Assembly: GCA_947476925.1 (NCBI GenBank)
Contig: CANJSF010000004.1
Location: forward strand, 62,001-126,000
Reading direction: 5' to 3'
DNA length: 64,000 bases
Source of the DNA: Rhodospirillaceae bacterium
GTDB taxonomy: Bacteria > Pseudomonadota > Alphaproteobacteria > Rhodospirillales > Rhodospirillaceae
Shown here: in pieces, positions 25,303 to 34,868 of the stretch
How the letters are laid out: every line of letters begins with the position of its first letter
Position numbering within the stretch: the stretch's first letter is position 1
Notes under the pieces: model-generated
Told to the model about the DNA's origin: nothing
Database searches by the model: none
What the model saw: only the letters and a program-made list of their open reading frames with translations
Translations under genes and position numbers: made by a program

Positions 25303-27237
25303 TCAGGCGCGAGCGGGCAAAGCGTCTTTGCCTTGATCAAGCCCTAGTGCGCCTACCGCCGCCGCTGCAATATGGAAGGCGTTAAGGCCCGCGATTTGCA
25401 ATTGCTCTTCAGGCTTGGCTTGTTCCAGGAACACGTCAGGCATCGTGAGTGTGCGAATTTTAAGGCCATGATCGAGGCGACCAGTCGACGCCAGGTACTG
25501 CAACACCGCCGACCCAAACCCGCCCGCCGACTCTTCAACTGTGATCATCACATCGTGATGATCGGCCAGTTGCGTAATCAAATCTTTGTCGAGAGGTTTG
25601 GCAAAACGGGCGTCGGCCACCGTGCACGACAAACCGCGCGCGGCCAGCGCATCGGCGGCCTTTAGGCAATCGGCCAAGCGTGTGCCAATACTGAGCAGCG
25701 CCACCGTCGAGCCTTCACGGACGATGCGCCCCTTACCAATGGGCAACGCAGTGCCGCACGCAGGAAGCGCCAAGCCCACGCCCTCGCCGCGCGGATAGCG
25801 CAACGCAATCGGCCCACTGTTATGGGCAGCGGCGGTTGCCACCATATGCATCAACTCCAGCTCGTCGGCAGCGGCCATCACAACAAAGTTAGGCAAGCAA
25901 CACAGATACGCCAAATCAAACGAGCCAGCATGGGTGGCGCCATCGGCACCCACGTAGCCTGCGCGGTCCATGGCAAAGCGAACGGGCAAGTTCTGCACAG
26001 CCACATCATGAACGACTTGATCGTAGGCCCGTTGCAAGAACGTGGAGTAAATCGCGCAGAAGGGCTTGAAGCCTTCGGTGGCCAAGCCTGCCGCAAACGT
26101 AACGGCGTGTTGCTCGGCAATCCCCACGTCAAAACAGCGGGCGGGGAATTTCTCGCCAAACTTATCAAGCCCGGTGCCACTGGGCATGGCCGCCGTAATG
26201 CCGATAATTTTGTCGTCGTGCTCGGCTTCGGCAATTAAGCCTTTTGCAAACACCGATGTGTATGACGGCGCTTGGGCTTGGGCCTTCACTTGCGCGCCCG
26301 AGACCACATCGAATTTCGTCACGCCATGGAATTTGTCGGCCGATTGTTCTGCTGGCGCGTAGCCTTTGCCCTTTTGCGTGACCACATGGATCAACACAGG
26401 CCCCGGACGCGCCGAATTGGCGATGTTCTTAAGCACCGGTACCAAGTGATCGATGCGGTGACCATCGAGCGGGCCAACGTAGTAAAAGCCCAGCTCTTCA
26501 AACAGCGTACCGCCTGCCACCATGCCGCGTGTGTATTCTTCGGCTTTACGTGCGGCTTCGGCCAAGGGCTTGGGAAAGTGCGATGCCAATTGCTTCATGG
26601 CTTGACGCAGCGTGAGATAGGACTTCGACGACAATAGACGCGACAAATATGCGCTCATGGCGCCCACCGGTGGCGCAATCGACATATCGTTGTCATTGAG
26701 GATCACTATCAGCCCGCTATCCAGGCTGCCCGCATTGTTCATCGCCTCATACGCCATGCCGGCGCTCATGGCACCGTCGCCGATGACACACACGACGTGG
26801 TTCTTATCGCCACGCAAATCGCGCGCCACGGCCATGCCCAAGCCTGCGGAAATCGAGGTGGAACTGTGACCGGCGCCAAAGGGATCGTATTCACTTTCCG
26901 AGCGCATGGTAAAACCTGACAGTCCGTCTTTTTGACGGATCGTGGTCATGCGGTCACGGCGACCGGTGAGAATTTTATGCGGATAGGCTTGGTGGCCCAC
27001 ATCCCAAATGAGTCGATCATTTGGCGTGTCGAACACATGATGTAAGGCGACAGTCAGCTCTACCACACCCAAGCCAGCGCCCAAGTGCCCCCCGGTGCGC
27101 GACACGGAGTGAATCAAATCCGCTCGCACTTCGTCGGATAACTGGGTGAGCTGCTCAATTGACCAATCGCGCATGTCTTTGGGCGCGGTCAAAGAGTCCA
27201 GCAATGGCGTCTTCGGAACAATGGGGGCGTCAGTCAT
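25303..27237 (-). CDS. dxs: 1-deoxy-D-xylulose-5-phosphate synthase
   Basis: 644 residues from the ATG at 27237; a TTG six bases earlier is less likely. Makes DXP from pyruvate and glyceraldehyde 3-phosphate, first step of the MEP isoprenoid pathway. The thiamine-diphosphate site is [18 protein letters not shown] with later [12 protein letters not shown]. The transketolase Pyr domain has [17 protein letters not shown] and [16 protein letters not shown]. The C-terminal domain is complete. Between ispA and tlyA on the same strand. Confidence 0.97.
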   Translation of the reverse strand: MTDAPIVPKTPLLDSLTAPKDMRDWSIEQLTQLSDEVRADLIHSVSRTGGHLGAGLGVVELTVALHHVFDTPNDRLIWDVGHQAYPHKILTGRRDRMTTIRQKDGLSGFTMRSESEYDPFGAGHSSTSISAGLGMAVARDLRGDKNHVVCVIGDGAMSAGMAYEAMNNAGSLDSGLIVILNDNDMSIAPPVGAMSAYLSRLLSSKSYLTLRQAMKQLASHFPKPLAEAARKAEEYTRGMVAGGTLFEELGFYYVGPLDGHRIDHLVPVLKNIANSARPGPVLIHVVTQKGKGYAPAEQSADKFHGVTKFDVVSGAQVKAQAQAPSYTSVFAKGLIAEAEHDDKIIGITAAMPSGTGLDKFGEKFPARCFDVGIAEQHAVTFAAGLATEGFKPFCAIYSTFLQRAYDQVVHDVAVQNLPVRFAMDRAGYVGADGATHAGSFDLAYLCCLPNFVVMAAADELELMHMVATAAAHNSGPIALRYPRGEGVGLALPACGTALPIGKGRIVREGSTVALLSIGTRLADCLKAADALAARGLSCTVADARFAKPLDKDLITQLADHHDVMITVEESAGGFGSAVLQYLASTGRLDHGLKIRTLTMPDVFLEQAKPEEQLQIAGLNAFHIAAAAVGALGLDQGKDALPARA

Positions 27238-27261
27238 GGCCAAACAGATCCAAACAACTCA

Positions 27262-28149
27262 TCAAGACTTTCGCTCAAGCACAAACACGGCCGCCTGGCG
27301 TAACAGCCTGGCCTGGTCTGCAAAGCGGTCAAGGTGCCCGACCGCCCGCTCGGTCAGCGAACGTGCCAGGGTTTTAGCACCTCCCAGACCCAACTGGGAC
27401 ACAAAAGTAGGCTTTCCTGCAGCCTTGTCCTTGCCCGGTGTTTTGCCAATTTCCCCAGATAAACCCTCGACATCCAAGATGTCGTCGGTCACCTGGAATG
27501 CCAGGCCTAAATCTAGGCCATAGGCGTGCAACGCAAGCCTGGCCTCGGCATCGCCCTTCAATATCGCACCAGCAGAAGCTGAGAATGCAATCAGAGCGCC
27601 GGTTTTCAGAGCCTGGAGATGCGTCAGTCCATTCACATCAAGACCAAGTGAAGGTGCGGCAAGGTCGACCATTTGGCCGCCGACCATGCCCGCCGCCCCG
27701 GCGGCTTTGGCTAAGTCCGCAACCAGCGTGGTGCGAATTTCCGCTATTGGATTAGTGGCTTTTTCGGCCAAAACTTCAAACGCGCGCGTTAGCAATGCGT
27801 CGCCCGCCAAAATCGCCGTCGCCTCGTCCCAATGTTTGTGAACGGTTGGCCGCCCACGCCGCAGGTCGTCGTTATCCATCGCGGGCAGATCGTCGTGAAT
27901 CAGCGAATAGCAGTGAACCATTTCGATGGCAGCAGCGGTGCGTAGCGCGTTGTTGGCATCCACGCCCATAATATCAGCGCCTGCACACACCAAGAACGGT
28001 CGAAAGCGCTTGCCGCCATCAAGGGCCGCATACCGCATCGCCTCAACAACGCGGCCTTCAGGGCCAGCGGCAGTCGGAAGGAGGTCATCGAGCATTTGAT
28101 TGACGGCAGCCGCAGTGTTCGCCAAAGCGGTGGCAAAATCGGTCGGCAT
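27262..28149 (-). CDS. ispA: Farnesyl/geranyl diphosphate synthase
   Basis: 295 residues from the ATG at 28149; a TTG overlapping the xseB stop is an alternative. Trans-isoprenyl diphosphate synthase. Both Asp-rich motifs are present: IHDDLPAMDNDDLRRGRPT (FARM) and FQVTDDILDVEG (SARM). GGKRFRPFLV binds IPP. Condenses IPP with allylic diphosphates to C10-C15 products feeding quinone and undecaprenyl synthesis. Within hdac-xseB-ispA-dxs-tlyA. Confidence 0.95.
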   Translation of the reverse strand: MPTDFATALANTAAAVNQMLDDLLPTAAGPEGRVVEAMRYAALDGGKRFRPFLVCAGADIMGVDANNALRTAAAIEMVHCYSLIHDDLPAMDNDDLRRGRPTVHKHWDEATAILAGDALLTRAFEVLAEKATNPIAEIRTTLVADLAKAAGAAGMVGGQMVDLAAPSLGLDVNGLTHLQALKTGALIAFSASAGAILKGDAEARLALHAYGLDLGLAFQVTDDILDVEGLSGEIGKTPGKDKAAGKPTFVSQLGLGGAKTLARSLTERAVGHLDRFADQARLLRQAAVFVLERKS

Positions 28150-28169
28150 GGATGGCGCCGCGTGCGGAC

Positions 28170-28430
28170 TCAAGCCTCGTCCATGGGCTCAAGCCCCAAC
28201 GCTTTACCGGCTTGGGTAATTTTCTCGACCTTCATTTTAGCATCGGCCAACTTGGCTTCGCAGTGACGCTTCAGCAACGATCCGCGTGTGTACTTAGTCA
28301 CGGCTTCATCGAGCTTGACCTGCCCGCCTTCAAGGCTGCGCACGATGGAATCAAGTTCCTTCATCGCCTCTTCAAAGCCCATGCGGGCGATGTCCTCGGG
28401 GATCGGGTCTTGTGCCGGAGCTTTCGCCAT
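28170..28430 (-). CDS. xseB: Exodeoxyribonuclease VII small subunit
   Basis: 86 residues. The XseB core GFEEAMKELDSIVRSLEGGQVKLDEAVTKYTRGSLLKRHCEAKL is complete. It binds XseA to form the single-strand nuclease used in mismatch repair. Its start codon shares one base with the upstream stop (TAATG), so it is translationally coupled to the HDAC-like gene. xseA is not in the window. Confidence 0.96.
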   Translation of the reverse strand: MAKAPAQDPIPEDIARMGFEEAMKELDSIVRSLEGGQVKLDEAVTKYTRGSLLKRHCEAKLADAKMKVEKITQAGKALGLEPMDEA

Positions 28431-29359
28431 TAGTGATCCTTTAGGGTCTGCACGTGGGCCGTCACACTCGCGCCCAACGCGTCTAAGTTATAGCCGCCCT
28501 CAAGCAACGATACCACCCGGCCGCCACACACATTCGTCGCCACATCCATCAATGCTGCCGTGGCCCAGGCATAGTCGGCTTCGACAAAACCCAGGCTGGC
28601 CAGGGGGTCGTCTTTGTGGGCATCAAATCCGGCAGAAATCAGAATAATGTCAGGCTTAAAGGCGGTAAGTGCCGGGAGCACTTCGTCGCGCATACCGCCG
28701 CGAAAGACATCGCCACGGCTGCCCGAGGGCAACGGGACATTGACGACATTGCCATGCGCGCCTTTCTCGGCCCGACCACCAGTGCCGGGATAAAACGGGT
28801 ACTGGTGTGTCGAGGCATAAAATGCATCAGCATCGTCCCAGAATATCTCTTGCGTGCCGTTGCCATGGTGTACGTCAAAGTCGACGACGGCCACGCGTTT
28901 GTACCCATGCACCGCGCGCGCATGATATGCGCCAACAGCGGCATTGTTGATCAGGCAAAAGCCCATGGCGCGTGAGGACTCGGCATGATGGCCCGGCGGG
29001 CGCACGGCACAAAAGGCGTTGCGCGCTTGCCCCATTGCCACGGCATCAACGGCACGAACGACAGCGCCGGCCGCGCGGATCATTGCCTGCCCCGAGCCCG
29101 CCGACACAACGGTATCAGGATCAATATGCCGCGAGCCGGATGTTGGAATAATGGCCTGCAATTTCGCAAAAAAATCGCCTGGATGCGCACGCGCAACTTG
29201 CTCAGCTGTTGCGAGGGGGGCGTCTTCGCGCGGCACATCTTTGAACGCTGATTGGTTGAGCGCCTTGAGCACACTGCGCAATCGATCAGGTGATTCCGGA
29301 TGCATCGGCCCGGTATCATGCTCAAGGCCGCTGGTATGGGTTACAATGAGTGTCGACAT
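28430..29359 (-). CDS. Histone-deacetylase-family hydrolase
   Basis: 309 residues from the ATG at 29359. HDAC/arginase fold: RPPGHHAESSRAMGFCLINNAAVGA with the catalytic His pair, VVDFDVHHGNGTQEIFW with the zinc Asp/His, and LISAGFDAHKDDPLASL with the second zinc Asp. Bacterial members deacetylate polyamines, acetoin-related compounds or acyl-lysines. The substrate is not known. First gene before xseB, a common alphaproteobacterial arrangement. Confidence 0.94.
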   Translation of the reverse strand: MSTLIVTHTSGLEHDTGPMHPESPDRLRSVLKALNQSAFKDVPREDAPLATAEQVARAHPGDFFAKLQAIIPTSGSRHIDPDTVVSAGSGQAMIRAAGAVVRAVDAVAMGQARNAFCAVRPPGHHAESSRAMGFCLINNAAVGAYHARAVHGYKRVAVVDFDVHHGNGTQEIFWDDADAFYASTHQYPFYPGTGGRAEKGAHGNVVNVPLPSGSRGDVFRGGMRDEVLPALTAFKPDIILISAGFDAHKDDPLASLGFVEADYAWATAALMDVATNVCGGRVVSLLEGGYNLDALGASVTAHVQTLKDH

Positions 29360-29370
29360 GCTCACGCGCC

Positions 29371-30267
29371 TCAAACTGCGTTGAGCGGCATCTTCAAATA
29401 TGCCGTTCCATTTGCCTCGGGCTCGGGCAGGCGTCCGGCCCGAATATTGACCTGAACTGACGGCAAAATGAGATTGGGCAAGCTCAGCGTTTTATCGCGC
29501 GCCGTGCGCATCTCGACAAACTTTTCAAGCGGCGTGCCACCGCCCACATGAATGTTGCTTTCCTTCTCGGCTTTCACCGATGTTTCCCAAGCAATCGGGC
29601 GGCCGCCGGGGCCGTAATCATGACCGACAAAAATGCGTGTAGAATCGGGCAGTGCTAGGATTTTCTGCACTGAGCGAAATAGGGTCGCAGCATCACCGCC
29701 GGGAAAATCACATCGCGCGGTTCCGTAGTCGGGCATGAAAATGCAATCACCGACAAACACGGCATCGCCAATCAGATACGCCACGCACGCCGGCGTATGG
29801 CCAGGCGTGTGCATGACCCTCCCCGTCAATTTGCCGATTGAGAACGTATCGCCGTCACGAAACGACTGATCGAAATCGCCACCTTGGGGCTTCACACTTG
29901 GCAGCGTATTAAACAAAAGACCAAATGTTTTCTGCACTATCGTTACTTCAGCGCCAATGGCGACCTTGGCCCCGGTAAGCGGCCTCAGATAGGCGGCAGC
30001 TGTTATGTGGTCGGCATGGACGTGGGTTTCTAGAATCCACTCCACCGACAGCCCGCGCGAGCGCACCACTTCGAGCAACTGGTCGGCGGACGTCGTGCTG
30101 GTGCGGCCCGAAATCGGATCGTAGTTGAGGACTGGGTCTATGATCGCAGCCCGTTTTGTCGAAGGATCAACAACAATATAGCTGACCGTGCCGGTTTCCG
30201 AATCATGAAAACCCGTGATTTCAACCTCTGATGTCGGCGCAGCCGAGTTATGATGTTCTGTATTCAT
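29371..30267 (-). CDS. Metallo-beta-lactamase-fold protein, persulfide-dioxygenase-like
   Basis: 298 residues from the ATG at 30267. The metal motif is ETHVHADHITAAAYL (HxHxDH) with later MHTPGHTPACVAYLIGDAVFVGDCIF and FVGHDYGPGGR. The N-terminal FHDSETGTVSYIVVDPSTKRAAIIDPVL is typical of the Blh/ETHE1 group. These use one iron to oxidise glutathione persulfide to sulfite and glutathione. It ends 11 bp before the HDAC-like start. Plain glyoxalase II is less likely because of the N-terminal segment. Confidence 0.88.
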   Translation of the reverse strand: MNTEHHNSAAPTSEVEITGFHDSETGTVSYIVVDPSTKRAAIIDPVLNYDPISGRTSTTSADQLLEVVRSRGLSVEWILETHVHADHITAAAYLRPLTGAKVAIGAEVTIVQKTFGLLFNTLPSVKPQGGDFDQSFRDGDTFSIGKLTGRVMHTPGHTPACVAYLIGDAVFVGDCIFMPDYGTARCDFPGGDAATLFRSVQKILALPDSTRIFVGHDYGPGGRPIAWETSVKAEKESNIHVGGGTPLEKFVEMRTARDKTLSLPNLILPSVQVNIRAGRLPEPEANGTAYLKMPLNAV

Positions 30268-30316
30268 GCTAAACAATGCATTAGCATGCTGCGCTACCAG
30301 CAAACACTAGAAATTT

Positions 30317-31252
30317 ATGACCTCGCAGAGCCAAAATCCTGCCATTCGAATCGGTATAGATCTGGGCGGCACGAAAATTGAAGCCATCGCACTCGATCAA
30401 GCGGGGCATGAGCGCTTCCGCCATCGTATCCCGACCCCACAAGGTGACTACGCTTCAACTGTGCGGGCCATCGCTGGCATTGGTGCGAAGGCGCAGAGCG
30501 AAACCCAACAATTTGTGAGCGGCTCCAAGGCCAGCATTGGCGTCGGCATTCCTGGCACGATTTCACCCGCGACTGGATTGATTAAGGGAGCGAACTCGGT
30601 GTGCCTTATCGGGCATGCCCTGGATGTCGATCTAGCACTCGCCATTGGGCAACCTGTGCGCCTGGCCAACGATGCCGATTGCTTTGCCCTTTCCGAGGCC
30701 AGCGACGGTGCTGGGAGCCACGGACAAATTGTGTTTGGCGCAATTTTGGGAACGGGCGTGGGCAGCGGTTTGGTAATCGACAAAAAAATTGTGCGCGGGC
30801 CCAATGCCATTACCGGCGAGTGGGGCCACAACCCCCTGCCCTGGCCAACTGACGACGAACGCCCCGGGCCGTCCTGCTACTGCGGCCGGCAAGGGTGCAT
30901 TGAAACGTTCCTCTCAGGCCCCGGTCTCAGCGCGGATTTTCATCGCGCAGAGCGGCGCAACCTCACCGCAACGGAAATTGCCGCAAGCGCGAAGCGCGGC
31001 GACACAGATGCAACCCTGGCACTTGATCGGTATGTCAATCGGTTGGCGCGCGCGTTGGGTACGATCATCAACATCATCGATCCTTCGGTGATCGTTCTCG
31101 GCGGCGGCCTATCGCATATTGAACGACTGTATAGCGATGTCGCACCGCTTCTGCCCCAGTATGTGTTCAGCGACACAGTGGCAACGCCGATCAGGCCGCC
31201 TGTTCATGGCGACGCCAGCGGCGTGCGCGGTGCAGCCTGGTTGTGGCCCTAA
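30317..31252 (+). CDS. ROK-family sugar kinase (fructokinase-like)
   Basis: 311 residues. ROK kinase: RIGIDLGGTKIEAIALDQ (ATP phosphate loop), ANDADCFALSEA with catalytic Asp, ILGTGVGSGLVIDKKI, GEWGHNPLPWPT, and the zinc motif CYCGRQGCIETF (C-x-C-x4-C). The GEWGHNPLPWP segment matches Mak-type fructokinases. Phosphorylates a hexose with ATP. Divergent from the persulfide-dioxygenase-like gene with 49 bp between starts. Confidence 0.92.
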   Translation: MTSQSQNPAIRIGIDLGGTKIEAIALDQAGHERFRHRIPTPQGDYASTVRAIAGIGAKAQSETQQFVSGSKASIGVGIPGTISPATGLIKGANSVCLIGHALDVDLALAIGQPVRLANDADCFALSEASDGAGSHGQIVFGAILGTGVGSGLVIDKKIVRGPNAITGEWGHNPLPWPTDDERPGPSCYCGRQGCIETFLSGPGLSADFHRAERRNLTATEIAASAKRGDTDATLALDRYVNRLARALGTIINIIDPSVIVLGGGLSHIERLYSDVAPLLPQYVFSDTVATPIRPPVHGDASGVRGAAWLWP

Positions 31253-31330
31253 ATTGCTTGAGTGGAGCGGATCTGACGCTCGCTACACGCGAGGGAGCAA
31301 AGCTGAGATGCGAACGTTAGAATCGGACCA

Positions 31331-32218
31331 CTAGCGTTTTTTCTTTTTGGACTCGGGGGCCGAGGATTTAGCGCAGGTTGGCGTGGGTAGCCGCTGGAGC
31401 CGGTCAAGCTCGGCGCTGATGGTAAAGTCATTGAATTGCTGCTCGAAAGCTGGCGCGACGCCCGAAGCATAGTAGCGTTGAAAAACCTCAAACGTCGGCG
31501 TATCGCGGCGTTCAATCAGGTTATAAAACGCCAAATTCAAATCCCAAGCCGGGGTTTCCAGCAATTCCTTGTCCACTTGAGGCATTGTCACCACGCTCGG
31601 GGGAGCAACGGGCTCGAGCTGCGGGCCGATCAGCGTCGACATGGCGCGTGGTCCAACCGACGACGAACCATTAAAAATCACGCTGCGAAATTGTTTGTCG
31701 CCCTTTGCGGCGCGCTCGAGCAAGGCCAAGTTGTGCTGCACAGGAAGCAATGTTCCCTTGGGCAACGTGATAGTAACTTTGCGCGGGTCGACTTTGGGGT
31801 CTTCATTGGGAATTTCATACACAACCGTTCCCGCGCCGCGATCATTTAGCTTTGCTGAGCCGCGGAAAGCCTCGACGGGCACCTCGCCCTTAATCGTACG
31901 CACCGCAAATGTGTACTCGCGGCCATCCTTCGACTCATACGATTCAAAATCACGCGTATTGACCAGCGTCGTACTGTCGCGAAACGTCAGGTCGACGGTT
32001 GCACGCGAGCGAGTTTGCCAACCATCACACGTCTCGGAAAAGCGGTACTGCAACATACCCGTCGCGGCACGCGGACCTGTCGACACGCTGCCGCGCGCAA
32101 GCTGCAGCACATAGTTTGCGTCGTACGAAAATAGTTTCGGAGTGGCACCGAATGCGTGAACCGACTGGGACATTGCGGCGAGAAAGATGAAAGCCGGAAA
32201 ACTTTGGCGGGGACTCAT
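31331..32218 (-). CDS. EipB/DUF1849 envelope-integrity protein (second copy)
   Basis: 295 residues from the ATG at 32218, which overlaps the previous stop as ATGA. Signal peptide (AFIFLAAMSQSVHA). The DUF1849 beta-spiral fold is shown by YDANYVLQLARGSVSTGPRAATGML, CDGWQTRSRATVDLTFRD, FESYESKDGREYTFAVRT and LPKGTLLPVQHNLALLE. Two Cys (64 and 282) match the conserved disulphide of Brucella EipB. Ends in a Lys-rich tail. Part of a tandem pair with the gene before it. EipB maintains envelope integrity with the TPR protein TtpA. Confidence 0.9.
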   Translation of the reverse strand: MSPRQSFPAFIFLAAMSQSVHAFGATPKLFSYDANYVLQLARGSVSTGPRAATGMLQYRFSETCDGWQTRSRATVDLTFRDSTTLVNTRDFESYESKDGREYTFAVRTIKGEVPVEAFRGSAKLNDRGAGTVVYEIPNEDPKVDPRKVTITLPKGTLLPVQHNLALLERAAKGDKQFRSVIFNGSSSVGPRAMSTLIGPQLEPVAPPSVVTMPQVDKELLETPAWDLNLAFYNLIERRDTPTFEVFQRYYASGVAPAFEQQFNDFTISAELDRLQRLPTPTCAKSSAPESKKKKR

Positions 32219-33087
32219 GAACATCCTCCAGCGCGAGGTGAAATACTCTTGAGTTGCATCGATAGCGTATAGGCGCCGTAATCTTGCGTCAGAGATCGAA
32301 TCACACCATTGGGCAGTAACTGGAAACTCAACTCGTATTCAGGCACTTCAGCCGTTTCGCCGACTGGAAAATACGCCATCGTCACAGGCCAAGCAGCGCC
32401 ATCCATGAGGTCAGCGACATCTGAGTCAGGGCCGTTTTTTTCATTGCTCTGGCCAGCGTCACGGGCCGGCGCGATGTAACCTGTGGTGCGATAGGGTCCA
32501 TCCTCGAACGCGCCGTCCATCACAGTCTGCGAAAAAAGCGCAGTGGCGCCTTGCCCCGCCTGAATCAAACTTCGTAATTGTTGCGAAGACAGGACCGTGC
32601 CCGGCGGCAAATCGATTGTCGTCGTTTCGCCGCTCGCATAGAGCGCTCGGCCCGACCCATCAGCAGCGATATCAACTTTGCCGGTATAGCTGTCTTCCAA
32701 CTCGCCATTTTCATAGACTTGCATGCGAAAGGTCGAGCGACGGCCATCTTTCGCTTCCCAACCTGCATAACGTTTCAGCACGCGGTTGGTGAGGCCGTTC
32801 GAAAACGTCAAATTCACATCTACGTCTGTTTCGATCGTGTAACCCTCGCAGCGATCGACGAGTGTGTAGACCATTTTTCCGGTGGCCGCGCGAACGCCTT
32901 CTAACTGTGAGGCTCGCACCAAAGAGATCTCGTAAGTTCCGGTGTATGAGGCAAGGCGCGGCAAGCCGTCGACATCGGGTGATAGCTGTGACGCCACCGC
33001 TCCAAAAATTGGAAAAAGCGCGCATAGGCCGACACCAAAACTGCGGCGCGTGATTCGCGCAAATCGGTAGTGAGTGAAAACGTTCAT
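32215..33087 (-). CDS. EipB/DUF1849 envelope-integrity protein (first copy)
   Basis: 290 residues. Signal-like N-terminus (SFGVGLCALFPIFGAVA). Same family as the next gene: LASYTGTYEISLVRASQLEGVRAATGKM, CEGYTIETDVDVNLTFSNG, WEAKDGRRSTFRMQVYENG, LPPGTVLSSQQL. The disulphide Cys are Cys80 and Cys289. The two copies are diverged but align throughout, indicating an old duplication. Stop and next start overlap by four bases. Confidence 0.9.
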   Translation of the reverse strand: MNVFTHYRFARITRRSFGVGLCALFPIFGAVASQLSPDVDGLPRLASYTGTYEISLVRASQLEGVRAATGKMVYTLVDRCEGYTIETDVDVNLTFSNGLTNRVLKRYAGWEAKDGRRSTFRMQVYENGELEDSYTGKVDIAADGSGRALYASGETTTIDLPPGTVLSSQQLRSLIQAGQGATALFSQTVMDGAFEDGPYRTTGYIAPARDAGQSNEKNGPDSDVADLMDGAAWPVTMAYFPVGETAEVPEYELSFQLLPNGVIRSLTQDYGAYTLSMQLKSISPRAGGCS

Positions 33088-33222
33088 AGGATTGATTGTG
33101 CGCTCGCTTTTCGATCGTTCCAGTAAAAATTGCCTGTGCCCACGTCGCGTAAGGGTTGTATTTCTAAGGTAAATTCACACATTCCAGTTGGCGCTGGCAA
33201 TCGTTATCCAACTGAAAACGTT

Positions 33223-33310
33223 GATTTTACAAGGCAACTGCAGCCCCCCGGGTGGGGTTATGGGCCCGGAGACGGGCGCGTGGTGCCCAAAGGCTGGCAG
33301 ACATAAAATC
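33223..33310 (+). ncRNA. Candidate structured RNA leader before the diguanylate cyclase gene
   Basis: The sequence folds into nested helices. GATTTTA (33223-33229) pairs with TAAAATC (33304-33310). CTGCAGCC (33238-33245) pairs with GGCTG-G-CAG (33292-33300). Inside are a CCCC/GGGG hairpin (33246-33257) and a GCCCG-GAGA-CGGGC hairpin with a GNRA loop (33264-33277), closed by TGG/CCA. This is a compact three-way junction ending 10 bases before an in-frame ATG at 33320 and 97 before the preferred start. No known riboswitch class recognised. Could also be a chance GC-rich fold. Confidence 0.4.
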
Positions 33311-33406
33311 TAGAGTTGCATGATCCCCTCACCGACCACCCAAAACAAATTGACTGTACCGGCAAGGTCACTCAATAAGGGTCAGAGATGGGGAGGACCT
33401 GATCGA

Positions 33407-34150
33407 ATGGCTAGCGCCGCTGGCGATCGCACGACTGCACCGACTCAAGAAACATCGCAGCCGTCCGATTCGCAAAACCCAATCGTCACGAAGCTGGCCC
33501 AGCTTGTTCGGTTTACCGAGCAGGTCCAGCCCGTCTCTGAGAAAGATTCGGCGCACGCTGCTCAGCAACTGGCAAAGTTGGCGCACAGTTTGGTGGAAGA
33601 GCTGAGCCACCACCTCAGCAAACAAGACCGCCGAATCGCGGAACTTGAAAACATCGCCACCACTGACGGCCTGACAAAGGTGCTCAATCGCCGCGGCTTT
33701 GAAGATCGCCTGACGCACGAATTGTCGGTCGCTAAACGTCATGGCGTCGGCGGTGTGCTGATCTTTGTCGACCTGGATGAGTTCAAGCCCATCAACGACA
33801 CCTATGGTCATGCCGCTGGCGACGAAGTCCTGGTGACTGTCGCGAACCTGCTTAAAGCTCAGGTCCGCACCACCGACTATATCGGACGCCTGGGCGGAGA
33901 TGAATTCGCCATTCTGTTGCCGCGTTCGAACAAACGAAACGGCGTGCGACGCGCCGAAGACCTCGACCGAACACTCAATAATGCTTATGCGGCCTGGAGT
34001 GGCCACAACATCCCGATCAAAGCGAGCTGCGGCGTTTATATGTACAGTTCCAAGATCGAGATGAAAGAGCTGCTGGAGAACGCCGACGCCGCGATGTACG
34101 AGATCAAAGCCGAACGCAAGGCGCGGCTGGGCATCAAGACGCGCAGCTAA
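33407..34150 (+). CDS. Diguanylate cyclase (GGDEF domain)
   Basis: 247 residues from the ATG at 33407, chosen for GGGGAGGA upstream; an ATG at 33320 would add 29 residues. An N-terminal helical region (residues 20-80) contains a predicted coiled coil (LVEELSHHLSKQDRRIAELENIA). The catalytic GGDEF is at residues 163-167, with the inhibitory RxxD (RTTD) site five residues before it. So it should make cyclic-di-GMP and be product-inhibited. No sensor domain seen; cytosolic. Confidence 0.95.
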   Translation: MASAAGDRTTAPTQETSQPSDSQNPIVTKLAQLVRFTEQVQPVSEKDSAHAAQQLAKLAHSLVEELSHHLSKQDRRIAELENIATTDGLTKVLNRRGFEDRLTHELSVAKRHGVGGVLIFVDLDEFKPINDTYGHAAGDEVLVTVANLLKAQVRTTDYIGRLGGDEFAILLPRSNKRNGVRRAEDLDRTLNNAYAAWSGHNIPIKASCGVYMYSSKIEMKELLENADAAMYEIKAERKARLGIKTRS

Positions 34151-34156
34151 GCCAGC

Positions 34157-34852
34157 TTACTTCAGCGCGAAGTCCACCGCCGCTTCCACATGCAGGCCTG
34201 TGGTGTCGAACATCTGCACATGGGGTAAATCCGCTTGACCAATCAGCAGCGGAATCTCCGTGCACCCCAAGATAACCGCTTCCGCCCCCTGATCATGCAG
34301 TCGGGCCACGGCTTCGAGATAATAGGCCTTTGAGTCCGGCGTGAAACGGCCCCGGCAGAGTTCATCGAAAATGATACGATCCATCACGTCTTGCGCGGCG
34401 GGGCCAGGCACGACGATCTTAATACCGAAGTTCTCGGCGTAACGCTGCTGCAACCATGTGCCCGACATCGCAGCCTTAGTGCCCAAGAGCGCCGCATTTT
34501 TAAACCCACGCGCCTTGATGGCTGCCCCGGTCGGATCGACGATGTGCAGAAACGGGATCGACAAGCCCGCCGTGAAGACCGGTGCCATCCGGTGCAGCGT
34601 ATTGGATACGCAGATCAACACGTCGGCCCCCGCCACTTCCAGGGCCTTGGCGCGGGCGGCCAAGTATACGCCCAGTTCGTTCCAGCGATTTTGATGAACG
34701 CCATCGGCTGCGAACTGGAAGTTCATAGAGTTGATGATCACTTCGGCAGTGTTGGAACCACCGAGCCTTGCGTTTACGGCTACATTGAGGCGGCGGTAAT
34801 AATCGGCGGTCGCTTGATCGCTCGACCCGCCAAGAATGCCGATCCGCTTCAT
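34157..34852 (-). CDS. Aspartate/glutamate racemase family protein
   Basis: 231 residues. Cofactor-free Asp/Glu racemase fold: MKRIGILGGSSDQATADYYRRLN at the N-terminus, the first catalytic Cys in LICVSNTLHRM and the second in VILGCTEIPLL. Both halves of the active site are intact. Likely makes D-Asp or a related D-amino acid; the YgeA-like pattern allows broad specificity. Downstream of aspS on the same strand with a 16-bp gap. Confidence 0.9.
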   Translation of the reverse strand: MKRIGILGGSSDQATADYYRRLNVAVNARLGGSNTAEVIINSMNFQFAADGVHQNRWNELGVYLAARAKALEVAGADVLICVSNTLHRMAPVFTAGLSIPFLHIVDPTGAAIKARGFKNAALLGTKAAMSGTWLQQRYAENFGIKIVVPGPAAQDVMDRIIFDELCRGRFTPDSKAYYLEAVARLHDQGAEAVILGCTEIPLLIGQADLPHVQMFDTTGLHVEAAVDFALK

Positions 34853-34868
34853 TCCTGCATGCCCCTAC

